Shown: positions 19,497 to 29,337 of the stretch, piece after piece
Numbering within the stretch: position 1 is the stretch's first letter
Layout of the letters: every line of letters begins with the position of its first letter
Origin: Elusimicrobiota bacterium
GTDB taxonomy: Bacteria > Elusimicrobiota > Elusimicrobia > UBA1565 > UBA9628
Length of the DNA: 64,000 bases
NCBI GenBank assembly: GCA_016234805.1
Contig: JACRNU010000003.1
Span: 1 to 64,000, forward strand
Direction: 5' to 3'
Notes under the pieces: model-generated
What the model saw: only the letters and a program-made list of their open reading frames with translations
Told to the model about the DNA's origin: nothing
The model's database searches: none
Translations under genes and position numbers: made by a program

Positions 19497-20698
19497 ACGA
19501 ACCCCTGCCTGCCAGCGCCTCGACTGCGCCGCCAAGCTTCGCTGACATATCCTCCCTTATCCGGTCCGACACGGCCTTTGCCCTGGACCTGTACGCCGAG
19601 CTCAGCGCCAAGGAAGGCAACCTCTTCTGCTCTCCCTTCAGCATCTCAGCCGCCCTTGCCATGACATTCGCCGGAAGCCGGGGCAGGACCGCGGAGCAGA
19701 TGGCCCAAGCCCTGCTCTTTGACCTTCCGCCCGAACGGATCCACGCGGCTTTCAAGAGCCTGACGGAGAACCTCCACGCGGCTGGAACAGGCAAAGGCTG
19801 CTACCTTGAGATCGCCAACGGCCTCTGGGGGCAGAAAGGGACGGGGTTCCTGCCGGAGTATCTCGGCCTGGCGCGCCGCTATTACGACGCGGCCCTGAAA
19901 GAGCTTGATTTCGAGGCAGACCCGGCCGAGGCAAGCGATGCCATCAATCGCTGGGTTTCCCAGAAGACGCAGGGCAGGATCGAACGCCTGCTGGAAAAGC
20001 TGGAGAGCTCGACGCGGCTCGTGCTCACGAACGCGGTCTACTTCAAGGGCAGATGGTCTTGCCCGTTCGACAAGTCGTCCACAAGCGACCAGAAGTTCCA
20101 TGTCAGACCGGACAAAGCGGTCCTGACGCCATTCATGTTCCGCCAGGACGATCTCGACTACCACGAGGGCGACGATTTCAGAGCCCTGTCCATCCCTTAC
20201 GACGGACCCCTGTCCATGGTGGTCCTCCTGCCGAAAGAACCCTTCGGCCTGGCCAACATGGAGAAGTCCCTGTCCGCGGACAAGCTCGACCGAGCCCTTA
20301 CCCAGCTCAAGACTCGGGAGGTCAAGCTTTATCTGCCCAAGTTCCGCGTGGAGAGCAGCTTCCTGCTCTCGGACCAGCTCAAGTCCCTGGGCATGGCCGA
20401 GTCCTTCGACCGCCAGGCCGCGGACTTCTCGGGGATGAACGGAAAGAAAGCCCCGGATGCCGCGGCTCTCTTCATCTCCGAGTGCGTCCACAAGTCCTTC
20501 ATCGACGTCAACGAGGAGGAGACCGAAGCCGCGGCAGCCACCGCGGTCGAGATGCTGTCACTCGGGGCATGCCTCGAGCCCCTCGAACCCGAGCCCATCG
20601 AGTTCCGGGCCGACCATCCCTTCCTGTTCCTCATCAGGGACAATCGGACCCGCGCCATCCTATTCTTGGGCCGCGTTGCACAGTTAGGGGAAGGCTGA
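19493..20698 (+). CDS. Serpin-family protease inhibitor
   Basis: LFCSPFSISAALAMTFAGSRGRTAEQM; hinge/reactive loop VNEEETEAAAATAVEMLSLG; FRADHPFLFLIRDNRTRAILFLGRV. Confidence 0.95.
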   Translation: MNEPLPASASTAPPSFADISSLIRSDTAFALDLYAELSAKEGNLFCSPFSISAALAMTFAGSRGRTAEQMAQALLFDLPPERIHAAFKSLTENLHAAGTGKGCYLEIANGLWGQKGTGFLPEYLGLARRYYDAALKELDFEADPAEASDAINRWVSQKTQGRIERLLEKLESSTRLVLTNAVYFKGRWSCPFDKSSTSDQKFHVRPDKAVLTPFMFRQDDLDYHEGDDFRALSIPYDGPLSMVVLLPKEPFGLANMEKSLSADKLDRALTQLKTREVKLYLPKFRVESSFLLSDQLKSLGMAESFDRQAADFSGMNGKKAPDAAALFISECVHKSFIDVNEEETEAAAATAVEMLSLGACLEPLEPEPIEFRADHPFLFLIRDNRTRAILFLGRVAQLGEG

Positions 20699-20737
20699 CC
20701 GGACAATCCGCCTGATTATTGTATACTCTGGGACCTG

Positions 20738-21070
20738 ATGGCGACCCGGGGCTTCTGGCAGGACGCGTTCACGGTCACGACGAACCAACCTCTCTCCAAA
20801 GAAGAAGAGGTCTGGCTCGATTCCATCGCTGACAAGATCGTCAAGCGGGGCCTGGCTCAGCCCGCGATCCTCTTCCTCGAAACCACCAAGCCCGTCCATT
20901 TCATCACCGGACAGGCCGCCCGGTTCGTGGATCCCATCTTTTCCATCGTCGTGCCTGGGAACGGCATCGAACGCTTTGCCGAACTCCTTGAAAAGCGCCC
21001 GGCAGCAGAACGGCTGATCCAGGCGCTGGAACATCCGCGAACGACCCCGCCGGACCCCACAAAACAATGA
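20738..21070 (+). CDS. Hypothetical protein
   Basis: ORF overlapping the start of the MutL-like gene by ATGA. Confidence 0.5.
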   Translation: MATRGFWQDAFTVTTNQPLSKEEEVWLDSIADKIVKRGLAQPAILFLETTKPVHFITGQAARFVDPIFSIVVPGNGIERFAELLEKRPAAERLIQALEHPRTTPPDPTKQ

Positions 21071-22869
21071 GCACGCCCCCGGATCTCAACATCATCCTGG
21101 CCACGGACTGCGGCAGCACCACGACCAAGGCCATCCTCATCGAGAAGCAGGGCGACGTGTACCGCCAAACCTACCGCGGCGAGGCCCCGACCACGGTGGA
21201 AGCCCCGTTCGAGGACGTGACCTGCGGGGTCTTGAACGCCATCACCGAGGTCGAGGAGCTCTCGGGCCGCAAGATCCTCGAAGGCTCGAAGATCCTCACC
21301 CCTGCCAAGGGCAACGTGGGCGTGGACATCTACGTGTCCACGAGCTCGGCCGGCGGCGGCCTGCAGATGATGGTGGCCGGCGCGGTCAAGACCATGACCG
21401 GGGAATCCGCCGAGCGCTGCGCCCTGGGCGCAGGGGCCATCGTCATGGACGTGCTCGCCTCCAACGACGGCAGGATGGACCACGAGAAGATAGAGCGCAT
21501 CCGCCAGCTGCGGCCCGACATGATCCTGCTCTCGGGCGGCACGGACGGCGGCACGGTCTCGCACGTAGTCGAGATGGCGCAGTACATCTCGGCCGCGGAC
21601 CCCAGGCCCAGGCTCGGGCAGTCCTACCGCCTGCCGCTCATCTTCGCGGGCAACAAGGACGCGCGGGACAAGGTCAAGGAGATCCTCGAGGCCAAGACCG
21701 CGCTCTACATCTCCGACAACCTCAGGCCCACGCTCGACAAAGAGAACCTGATGCCCGCGCGGCACACCATCCACGACATCTTCCTCGAGCACGTCATGGC
21801 CCAGGCCCCGGGCTACCCCAAGCTCATGGCCATGACCCACGCCCCCATCATGCCGACCCCGGCCGCCGTGGGCTCCATGCTCGAGAAGTTCGCGCGCGCC
21901 AAGGACGCCAACGCTCTGGCCGTGGACATCGGCGGAGCCACCACCGACGTCTTCTCCGTGTTCCAGGGCATCTTCAACAGGACGGTGAGCGCGAACCTCG
22001 GCATGAGCTACTCGGTCTCGAACGTCCTAGCCGAGGCCGGCACCGAGAACATCTACCGCTGGCTCTCCTTCGACATCGAAGAGCAGGACCTCAGGAACCG
22101 GCTCAAGAACAAGATGATCCGGCCCACCACGGTCCCGCAGACCCTCCAGGACCTGCACATCGAGCACGCAGTGGCCCGCGAGGCCCTGCGCCTGGCCTTC
22201 ATCCAGCACAAGGCCCTGGCAGTGGGCTTAAAGGGAGTCCATCAAGAGCGCACCATCTCGGAAGCCTTCGACCAGTCCTCCACGGGCGAGAGCCTCATCG
22301 ACATGAAGGCCCTGAACTACATCCTGGGCTCGGGCGGCATCCTGGCCCACTCCCCGCGCAGGGTGCAGTCCATGATGCTCATGATGGACGCCTACGAGCC
22401 GGTGGGCGTGACCATGATGCTGGTGGACTCGATCTTCATGGCCCCGCACCTCGGGGTCCTGGCCGGCGTGCACGAGAAAGCCGCGCTCGACGTGTTCTAC
22501 CACGACTGCCTCGTGCCGCTCGGAGCCTGCGTGGCCCCGCTGGGCGAGGTCAAGGAGGGCAAGAAGGCCTTCGACTTCATCCTCCTTCTCCCGGACGGGA
22601 GCAAGAAAGAGGGGAGCGTCAACGGCGGCGACGTCCTCCTCGTGCCTCTCGAGGGAGAGGCCAAGGTCGCGGTCAAGCCGGCCAAGGGCCTGGACTTCGG
22701 CGCCGGGCCGGGCCAGGACTTCGAGGCCCCGATCACGGGCGGGGTGGCGGGCGTCATCTTCGACGCCAGGGGCAGGCCGCTCAAGCTCTCCTCCGACACG
22801 CCCAAGCGCCGGGCGGACCTGGAGAGATGGGCGAAGGCGGTGGATATGTATCCCGGGGGAGGAAGCTGA
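21067..22869 (+). CDS. MutL-like ASKHA-fold ATPase (glutamate mutase MutL family)
   Basis: ILATDCGSTTTKAILIE, STSSAGGGLQMMVAGAVKTMTGESAERCALGAGA, ALAVDIGGATTDVFSV. Confidence 0.85.
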   Translation: MSTPPDLNIILATDCGSTTTKAILIEKQGDVYRQTYRGEAPTTVEAPFEDVTCGVLNAITEVEELSGRKILEGSKILTPAKGNVGVDIYVSTSSAGGGLQMMVAGAVKTMTGESAERCALGAGAIVMDVLASNDGRMDHEKIERIRQLRPDMILLSGGTDGGTVSHVVEMAQYISAADPRPRLGQSYRLPLIFAGNKDARDKVKEILEAKTALYISDNLRPTLDKENLMPARHTIHDIFLEHVMAQAPGYPKLMAMTHAPIMPTPAAVGSMLEKFARAKDANALAVDIGGATTDVFSVFQGIFNRTVSANLGMSYSVSNVLAEAGTENIYRWLSFDIEEQDLRNRLKNKMIRPTTVPQTLQDLHIEHAVAREALRLAFIQHKALAVGLKGVHQERTISEAFDQSSTGESLIDMKALNYILGSGGILAHSPRRVQSMMLMMDAYEPVGVTMMLVDSIFMAPHLGVLAGVHEKAALDVFYHDCLVPLGACVAPLGEVKEGKKAFDFILLLPDGSKKEGSVNGGDVLLVPLEGEAKVAVKPAKGLDFGAGPGQDFEAPITGGVAGVIFDARGRPLKLSSDTPKRRADLERWAKAVDMYPGGGS

Positions 22870-22873
22870 GCAT

Positions 22874-23992
22874 ATGGCCCACGCATACACCCCGGGACTC
22901 AAGGTCGTGCCGTCCATCCGCATGCGCCGCCGCAGGATGCTCCCCATCCCGGGCGAGGTCAAGGTCCAGGTGGGCGACAAGGTCTCGGCCCGCGACATCG
23001 TGGCCCAGACCCAGCTGCCCGGCAAGGTCCATCTCGTCAACGTGGCCAACCGCCTGGGCATCGGGGCCGATGAGGTCCGCCGGTTCATGCGCAAGAAGGA
23101 GGGCGACCAGATCTTCGCCAACGAAGCCCTTGCCCAGAACGACCCGTGGCTCAAGTTCATGCAGACCGTCATCCCCTCGCCCATCACAGGGTCGGTCGAA
23201 TCCATCTCGGAGATCACGGGCCAGGTCATCCTTCGCGAGCCGCCGAGACTCCTCAACCTCTCGGCCTACATCGACGGCGTGGTCGTGGAGGTCATGCCCA
23301 AGTCCGGGGTGGTGGTCGAGACCGAGGGGACCTTCATCCAGGGCATCTTCGGCGTGGGAGGCGAGGCCCACGGCGCCATCACCATCGCGGTGGACAGCCC
23401 GGATTCGGAGCTCCTGCCCGAATTCCTCACCGAGGCGCACAAGGGCAAGGTCGTGATCGGCGGCGCGCACGCCTCCTGGGAGACCCTGCAGAAGGCCAAG
23501 GCCGTGGGCGCCAGCGGCATCGTGGTCGGCGGCATCAATGACAAGGACCTGCGCCAGCTCCTCGGCTACGACATCGGGGTCGCCGTGACCGGCCAGGAGA
23601 ACATAGGATTCACCCTCATCGTGACCGAAGGCTTCGGCGTCATCACCATGGCCGAGCACACCTTCGACCTCTTCCGCAAGCGCCAGGGCCACCAGGCCTC
23701 GATCTCGGGCGCGACCCAGATCAGGGCAGGCGTCCTGCGGCCGGAGATCATCGTGCCGGGCCTGCTCGAGAGCAAGGTCCCGGAGGCCGCGGAACGCGGG
23801 GCGCTCACCGTGGGCGACCCGGTCCGCATCATCCGCGAGCCCCACTTCGGCGTCATCGGCCGCGTCTCGGCCCTGCCCTCGGAACTGACCAAGATCGGCA
23901 CGGAGAGCAAGGTGCGCATCCTTGAGGTGACTCTTGAAAAAGGCGAGCGCGTCGTGGTCCCCAGGGCCAACGTCGAGCTCCTCGAACGGTAG
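22874..23992 (+). CDS. Conserved hypothetical, RnfC-barrel/biotinyl-like N-terminus and KOW-like C-terminus
   Basis: GEVKVQVGDKVSARDIVAQTQLPGKVHLVNVA; C-terminal DPVRIIREPHFGVIGRVSALPSE...GERVVVPRANVELLE. Confidence 0.55.
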   Translation: MAHAYTPGLKVVPSIRMRRRRMLPIPGEVKVQVGDKVSARDIVAQTQLPGKVHLVNVANRLGIGADEVRRFMRKKEGDQIFANEALAQNDPWLKFMQTVIPSPITGSVESISEITGQVILREPPRLLNLSAYIDGVVVEVMPKSGVVVETEGTFIQGIFGVGGEAHGAITIAVDSPDSELLPEFLTEAHKGKVVIGGAHASWETLQKAKAVGASGIVVGGINDKDLRQLLGYDIGVAVTGQENIGFTLIVTEGFGVITMAEHTFDLFRKRQGHQASISGATQIRAGVLRPEIIVPGLLESKVPEAAERGALTVGDPVRIIREPHFGVIGRVSALPSELTKIGTESKVRILEVTLEKGERVVVPRANVELLER

Positions 23993-24001
23993 GACAAGGA
24001 C

Positions 24002-25270
24002 ATGAGAATGAACATCCTGAAGCTCCTTCCAGCCATCATCCTGAACGCGGGGCTGTGCGCCGCGGCGGAGACCGAGCCGGCCTTCACGGCGCAGCCCGTC
24101 ACGAGCCTGAAAGCCGCGGACATGCCCTACGACGCGGGCGAGGGCATCCTCGTCACCTGGGACGTCATGCCCCACGATGAATATGCCGCGGTCTACGTGG
24201 TCGAGCTCTCATCCGTGAGCGCCGCCGGGCCCTGGGTCAAGGCCAAGGAAGTCCTTTCCAACAAGGGCTTCACCTCGGAACTCGGCCTGCCCTTCTGGGC
24301 CCTGCGCAAGACGGACAAGGTCCGCGCGGTCGCGGTCCAGCCCCTGGACATCTTCCCGGCCGAGAGCGCCGAGGAGAAGAAGAAGGTGTCCGAAGCGGAG
24401 TACTTCGTCCGGGTGCGGTGCACGAACGGCCGGCAGGTCGCGGACTCGGCCGTCGTGACCGGCCGGGCCAGGAGCGACTGGTTCGCCATGCCGCGGCTCA
24501 ACAACCTCGTCTTCACCCTGGTGTTCTGCGGCATCGTGCTCTGGTTCATCTCCCATGCGAGGAAGAAGGACCTCTTCCTGCGCCGCATCCCGGGCTTGGA
24601 CGCCGTCGAAGACGCCATCGGCCGCGCCACGGAGATGGGGCGGCCCATCTATTTCCTCACGGGCCGGCTCGACATCGACAGCATCTCCACCATCGCCGCC
24701 TCCCTCATCTTGGGCGAGATCGCCAAGAGGATTGCTCAGTACGACACCCAGCTGAAAGTCCCCCACACCTATGCCATGACCATGGCGGTCTGCCAGGAGA
24801 TCACCAAGCAGGCCTACTCCGAGGCCGGCAGGCCCGACGCCTACCGGGAGGACATCAACTTCTTCATCACCGAGGACCAGTTCGCCTACACGGCCGCGGT
24901 CAACGGCATGATGGTCCGCGAGAAGCCGGCCGCCTGCTTCTACATGGGCTACTACTACGCCGAGTCCCTGCTGCTCACCGAGGTCGGCGCATCCGTGGGC
25001 GCCATCCAGATCGCCGGATCGGACTCCGAGCACCAGCTGCCCTTCTTCTTCATCACCTGCGACTACACCCTCATCGGCGAAGAGCTCTACGCCGCCGGGG
25101 CGTACCTTTCACGCAACCCCGTCCTCGTGGGCACGCTCCGCGGCCAGGACGTGGGCAAGGCCTTCGTCATGCTGTCCATCTTCTTCGGGGTCGCCCTCGC
25201 GACCCTGGGCATCCTGATCCGCCGCGACTCCTGGGTCGAAACCATGCTGCAGATCTTCAAGTCCTACTGA
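24002..25270 (+). CDS. DUF6754-like membrane protein
   Basis: Signal peptide, TM, long soluble domain (DAIGRATEMGRPIYFLTGRLDIDSISTIAASLILGEIAKR...), C-terminal TM. Confidence 0.5.
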   Translation: MRMNILKLLPAIILNAGLCAAAETEPAFTAQPVTSLKAADMPYDAGEGILVTWDVMPHDEYAAVYVVELSSVSAAGPWVKAKEVLSNKGFTSELGLPFWALRKTDKVRAVAVQPLDIFPAESAEEKKKVSEAEYFVRVRCTNGRQVADSAVVTGRARSDWFAMPRLNNLVFTLVFCGIVLWFISHARKKDLFLRRIPGLDAVEDAIGRATEMGRPIYFLTGRLDIDSISTIAASLILGEIAKRIAQYDTQLKVPHTYAMTMAVCQEITKQAYSEAGRPDAYREDINFFITEDQFAYTAAVNGMMVREKPAACFYMGYYYAESLLLTEVGASVGAIQIAGSDSEHQLPFFFITCDYTLIGEELYAAGAYLSRNPVLVGTLRGQDVGKAFVMLSIFFGVALATLGILIRRDSWVETMLQIFKSY

Positions 25271-25279
25271 GGAACCGAC

Positions 25280-25957
25280 ATGCTCTTCATCAAACGCCAA
25301 CTTCCGCTGATCGTCTGCTTCACGGTCGGGGTCCTGGTCGCGGTCCAATACTACGTCCCGCACAAGATCTCCCAGGATTTCATCGAGGGGCTCTCCCACT
25401 GGGAGATCATCATCGCGGCCTTCGCCTTCTTCCTGGGCCTGGTGAGCGTCACCCAGGTCCACGTCGCCAAGCTCCGGCGGCGCACGCCCGGCTGGGGATT
25501 CTCCCTCTTCTTCTTCGGCGGGATCCTCATCGGCGTGGTCACGGGCTTCCTCAGCCGCGGCAAGCAGATCACCGAGGCGGGCGCCATCACCAGCTTCGGC
25601 TGGATGTACAACAACATGCTCAACCCCCTCCAGGGCACGATGTTCTGCCTCCTGGGCTTCTACATCGTCTCCGCGGCCTACCGGGCCTTCAAGGTGCGCA
25701 GCCTCCAAGCCGGGGTGCTGCTCGCGGTGGCGGTGCTCTTCATCTTCTCCCGCGTCCCGCTCGGGCAGTACCTCTGGGAGGCCACGATCGGGGGCATGTT
25801 CCCCTGGCAGCTGCACCAGATCGTGGAGTGGGTCATGAACACGCCGGCCAAGGCAGCGGGCAGGGGCATCCTCATCGGGGTGAGCCTCGGCGCGGTCGCG
25901 ACCTCGGTCAAGATCATCGCGGGCATCGAACGCCAGTACATGGGCGGAAAGGACTGA
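25280..25957 (+). CDS. Polytopic membrane protein of MutL-linked operon
   Basis: Multiple TM helices; codirectional, 9-bp spacing. Confidence 0.6.
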   Translation: MLFIKRQLPLIVCFTVGVLVAVQYYVPHKISQDFIEGLSHWEIIIAAFAFFLGLVSVTQVHVAKLRRRTPGWGFSLFFFGGILIGVVTGFLSRGKQITEAGAITSFGWMYNNMLNPLQGTMFCLLGFYIVSAAYRAFKVRSLQAGVLLAVAVLFIFSRVPLGQYLWEATIGGMFPWQLHQIVEWVMNTPAKAAGRGILIGVSLGAVATSVKIIAGIERQYMGGKD

Positions 25958-25961
25958 CGCC

Positions 25962-26786
25962 ATGAAAAACTTCCTCGACAAGCTGGCCAACATCGACCGG
26001 AGGTACCTGTTCCTCCTCGTCATCGCCGCCATCCTCTTTCCCATCATGCGGCCCCTGGCCCTGCCGGGGCTGAAGGTGACGGATTCGGTCAAGGGCGTCT
26101 ACGACCAGATCGAGGCCCTTCCGGAAGGCTCCTACATCGGCATCTCCTTCGACTTCGACCCCGCGTCCAAACCCGAGCTCTACCCCATGGCCATGGCGGT
26201 GACCCGCCACGCCTTCCGGAAGAACCTCAAGATCGTCTCCATGAACCTCTGGATCACGGGCACGGGCCTGGCCGACGAGATCCTCACCCTGGCGGCCAAC
26301 GAGGCCGGCAAGAAGTACGGCGAGGACTACGTGTTCCTGGGCTGGCAGCCCTCGCCCATCGCGGTCATCACCGGCGCCTTCCTGGACATCTACAAGGTCT
26401 TCCCCAAGGACCAGAAGGGCAACGACGCCCGCTCCATCCCGGTGCTCAAGGGCTTCAGGAACTTCCAGCAACTCGGCTACTTCGTCACCCTCGGAGCCGG
26501 CTCCCCCGGACTGCCGCACTGGGTCCAGTTCGGCGCGGACAAGTACAAGATCAAGATGGGAGGCGGCTGCACCGCGGTCAGCGAGCCCGGCTACCGGCCG
26601 TACTACCCGGTGCAGATCACGGGCCTCATCCCGGCGATGAAAGGCGCGGCCGAGTACGAGTCCCTCATCGGCAAGCCGGACAAGGCCTACGCGGGCTTGG
26701 ACGCCATCTCGCTCGGCCACTTCCTCATCCTCATCCTGCTGGCGATATGCAACCTGATCCCGCTCATCTCGAGGTTCACGAAATAA
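25962..26786 (+). CDS. Membrane-anchored protein of MutL-linked operon
   Basis: N- and C-terminal TM; GSYIGISFDFDPASKPELYPMAMAVTRHAFRKNLKIVSMNLWITGTGLADEIL. Confidence 0.6.
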   Translation: MKNFLDKLANIDRRYLFLLVIAAILFPIMRPLALPGLKVTDSVKGVYDQIEALPEGSYIGISFDFDPASKPELYPMAMAVTRHAFRKNLKIVSMNLWITGTGLADEILTLAANEAGKKYGEDYVFLGWQPSPIAVITGAFLDIYKVFPKDQKGNDARSIPVLKGFRNFQQLGYFVTLGAGSPGLPHWVQFGADKYKIKMGGGCTAVSEPGYRPYYPVQITGLIPAMKGAAEYESLIGKPDKAYAGLDAISLGHFLILILLAICNLIPLISRFTK

Positions 26787-26787
26787 C

Positions 26788-27531
26788 ATGAACGAATTCA
26801 CCGTCATCCTCGGCGCCTGGGTGTCCGCGGGCCTGACCCTGTGCATCTTCAGCTTCCTCTACGAGGACAACCCGCTCTTCAAGATGGCGGAGCACCTCTA
26901 CATCGGAGTGACCATCGGGTACAGCCTCACGAGCCTGATCTTCAACTCCATGGGACCCAACATCTACACACCCATCATGGCTGGGAATTTCATGCCCCTC
27001 CTGCCCACGCTCCTCGGGCTGGGCTTCCTGACCCGGTTCTTCCCCAAGTTCGCCTGGATGAGCCGCATCTCGTTCGCCTTCGTCATGGGCTACAGCTCGG
27101 GATTGAGCATCCCGACCACCATCACCTCGCAGTTCCTCAAGCAGCTCGAGGGCACCGTCTACCCGCTCGTCACCCGGAAGACCGGTCTGCTCGACTTCTC
27201 CAGGGCGGCCGTGGGACACGACATCTCGGTCTTCATCCTGGTTGCGGCCTTGCTCACGGTCCTCATCTACTTCTTCTTCTCGGTCGAGCACCGCGGGCCC
27301 ATCAAGGCCGCCTCCAAGGTCGGCATCTACTTCATTATGATCTACCTCGGCGCGGCCTTCGGCACCACGGTCATGGGCCGCTTCTCGCTCCTCTACGGCC
27401 GGATCTTCGACCTCTACACCTACCGGCAGGCGCAGTACCACTACGCCACGCCCGTGCTCCTGGCCGCGGTGATCTTCTTCCTCGTGGTCTACAACCTCAA
27501 ATACAAGAAGAAGGCCGCGGAAGCAGACTAA
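26788..27531 (+). CDS. Polytopic membrane protein of MutL-linked operon
   Basis: Multiple TM helices; 1-bp spacing from previous gene. Confidence 0.6.
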   Translation: MNEFTVILGAWVSAGLTLCIFSFLYEDNPLFKMAEHLYIGVTIGYSLTSLIFNSMGPNIYTPIMAGNFMPLLPTLLGLGFLTRFFPKFAWMSRISFAFVMGYSSGLSIPTTITSQFLKQLEGTVYPLVTRKTGLLDFSRAAVGHDISVFILVAALLTVLIYFFFSVEHRGPIKAASKVGIYFIMIYLGAAFGTTVMGRFSLLYGRIFDLYTYRQAQYHYATPVLLAAVIFFLVVYNLKYKKKAAEAD

Positions 27532-27533
27532 GG

Positions 27534-28184
27534 GTGTCAGGCCCGGTCCCGCCGGTTTCGCTGGCTGTCGATCCGCACCCACTCCTCGACGCCGGCGCGT
27601 TCTTGACCACGCTTCCCCGTCCGCTCGGGGAGATTCCGGCTCCTGAATGGCTGACCGGCCTGCTCAGCGCAGGCGCCGAGGCCCCCCTGACGCGTGACGA
27701 ATCCGTCCGCTCCACGGTGCGCGACCTGCTCAGGCATGGCGGCTACAAGCCCACGGGCAGGGGCAAGCCCTCAGCCGAATACCTCGTAGGGGCAGCGGCC
27801 GAGGGCAGGCTGGCCTCCATCAACGCCGTCGTGGATGCCTGCAACGCGGTCTCCCTCCACTCAGGGCTGCCCATCAGCGTGGTGGACCTCGACCTGGCCA
27901 AGCCTCCGTTCCGCCTCGGCCTCGCTCCAGCCGGGGCCTGCTACGTGTTCAACGCCTCGGGCCAGGAGATCGACCTCGAAGGCCTGCTCTGCCTTTTCGA
28001 CAGCCAAGGCCCGTGCGCCAACGGGGTCAAGGACTGCCAGCGCACCAAGACCCACCCTGGAACGACCCGCACGCTCTCGGTCGTGTGGGGCTCGAAAGCG
28101 CTCGGAGACCTGACAGCGCGGACCATGGCGTGGTACCGAGGAATCCTGGGGAAGCTAGGCGCCGCGACAGGCACTCCGGATTGA
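27534..28184 (+). CDS. B3/B4 (PheT-like tRNA-binding) domain protein
   Basis: GTG start; INAVVDACNAVSLHSGLPISVVDLD and FNASGQEIDLEGLLCLFD typical of B3/4 domains. Confidence 0.75.
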   Translation: MSGPVPPVSLAVDPHPLLDAGAFLTTLPRPLGEIPAPEWLTGLLSAGAEAPLTRDESVRSTVRDLLRHGGYKPTGRGKPSAEYLVGAAAEGRLASINAVVDACNAVSLHSGLPISVVDLDLAKPPFRLGLAPAGACYVFNASGQEIDLEGLLCLFDSQGPCANGVKDCQRTKTHPGTTRTLSVVWGSKALGDLTARTMAWYRGILGKLGAATGTPD

Positions 28185-28309
28185 TGCCGAGACCGGGCTT
28201 GAGAGACACATGGAAGACCGAACGGGCAGGACGACAACCTGTGGGGGGACGACATCGTGGCCTGGCAGACCATCATCGTCATCCCGAAATGATCCTCGCG
28301 AAGCACTGA

Positions 28310-29149
28310 TCAGCGGACCTTGGCCCCGCCTGCCATCACCGGCGGATAGTCCATCACCAGGAAGAAGCCCGTGAACTCGTACTCGGCTTTCAGCCGGTGG
28401 TCGGGGATGACGATGCGGCCGTAGAGGGGATCGCCGATGGCGTAGCCCTTGGGAGTCCGGTCGAGGACCGCGATGAAGTGTCCGAACCCTTCCATGCGGA
28501 CGCCCGCGATGGAAGGATAGGGCAGTTCGATGCCGCCCGGAGGCAGCGCCTCGAAATGCATCCTGAACCCCTTCCACTTCATCATGCGGGCGATGTACCA
28601 TAGTTCCGTCCCCCCCAGTGAGGTGTACGCCTTCTTCGCGACCTCGGCTTCCGTGACCGGGACTCCGACCTTCCTCATTATGGTCGCGGCTGAGCAGGCT
28701 CCGCAGGTCGAAGGAGTGCTCTGCAGGCAGACCCCGTTCACCCAGGAGTCCGTCAGTCCAGCGGTCTTAAGAGGGAACTTGATGTTCTTGAGGTATGGGA
28801 CGACCAACGCGGTCGCCAGAGCGAGTATCGCGACCGGAGTCCCGACCAGCCGCTTGCCGGCAGGGAACCGGAGCATCCTCTCGTTGAACACGCCCGCGGA
28901 GAATCCCATGCCGGCTGCCGCGACCTCGGTTCCCATCCACGACCTCAGCTCGTAGAACCAGACCGCGCTGTCGAGCAGAAGGTGGCTGTAGTAGAAGCCG
29001 TAGAGCAGGCCCGGCAGGGCTGCCGCGAACGCGGCAGCGAGCACCGCGATCTCAGCCCTGCCCCTGTCCTTGACCCGCGCTGAAATCGAGCGGCCGACGA
29101 AGAACAGCACGCCGCCCAGCAGCACGGCGGGATAGAACCAGGGGTTCAA
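28310..29149 (-). CDS. Membrane-embedded peptidase C39-like protein
   Basis: N-terminal TM helices then VCLQSTPSTCGACSAATIM (Gln/Cys) and GHFIAVLDRTPKGYAIGDPLYG (His/Asp). Confidence 0.75.
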   Translation of the reverse strand: MNPWFYPAVLLGGVLFFVGRSISARVKDRGRAEIAVLAAAFAAALPGLLYGFYYSHLLLDSAVWFYELRSWMGTEVAAAGMGFSAGVFNERMLRFPAGKRLVGTPVAILALATALVVPYLKNIKFPLKTAGLTDSWVNGVCLQSTPSTCGACSAATIMRKVGVPVTEAEVAKKAYTSLGGTELWYIARMMKWKGFRMHFEALPPGGIELPYPSIAGVRMEGFGHFIAVLDRTPKGYAIGDPLYGRIVIPDHRLKAEYEFTGFFLVMDYPPVMAGGAKVR

Positions 29150-29317
29150 TTAAGGGCGGTCCATCCGGACAGGGTAGAGGTAGCAGTCGTTGCGGCGCAG
29201 GCCTTTGCCCGCGGCAAGGATGGCGTTCATCTCCTTCCAGATCCGGAACCTGTTCTCATCCAGGGACAGGTCCCCGCCCGCAAGAGGAGGGGTCTTGCCG
29301 GGATCGGAGGGCCTCAT
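29150..29317 (-). CDS. Small hypothetical protein
   Basis: MRPSDPGKTPPLAGGDLSLDENRFRIWKEMNAILAAGKGLRRNDCYLYPVRMDRP; -10-like TATGAT 7 nt upstream. Confidence 0.4.
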   Translation of the reverse strand: MRPSDPGKTPPLAGGDLSLDENRFRIWKEMNAILAAGKGLRRNDCYLYPVRMDRP

Positions 29318-29337
29318 TGCTCGCATCATACAATAAT

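Noticed and set aside
28185-28309. Peptide-like frame DNLWGDDIVAWQTIIVIPK between convergent genes
   Set aside because: Only about 29 codons after a stop and no start codon seen; could be a gene relic, but it cannot be supported.
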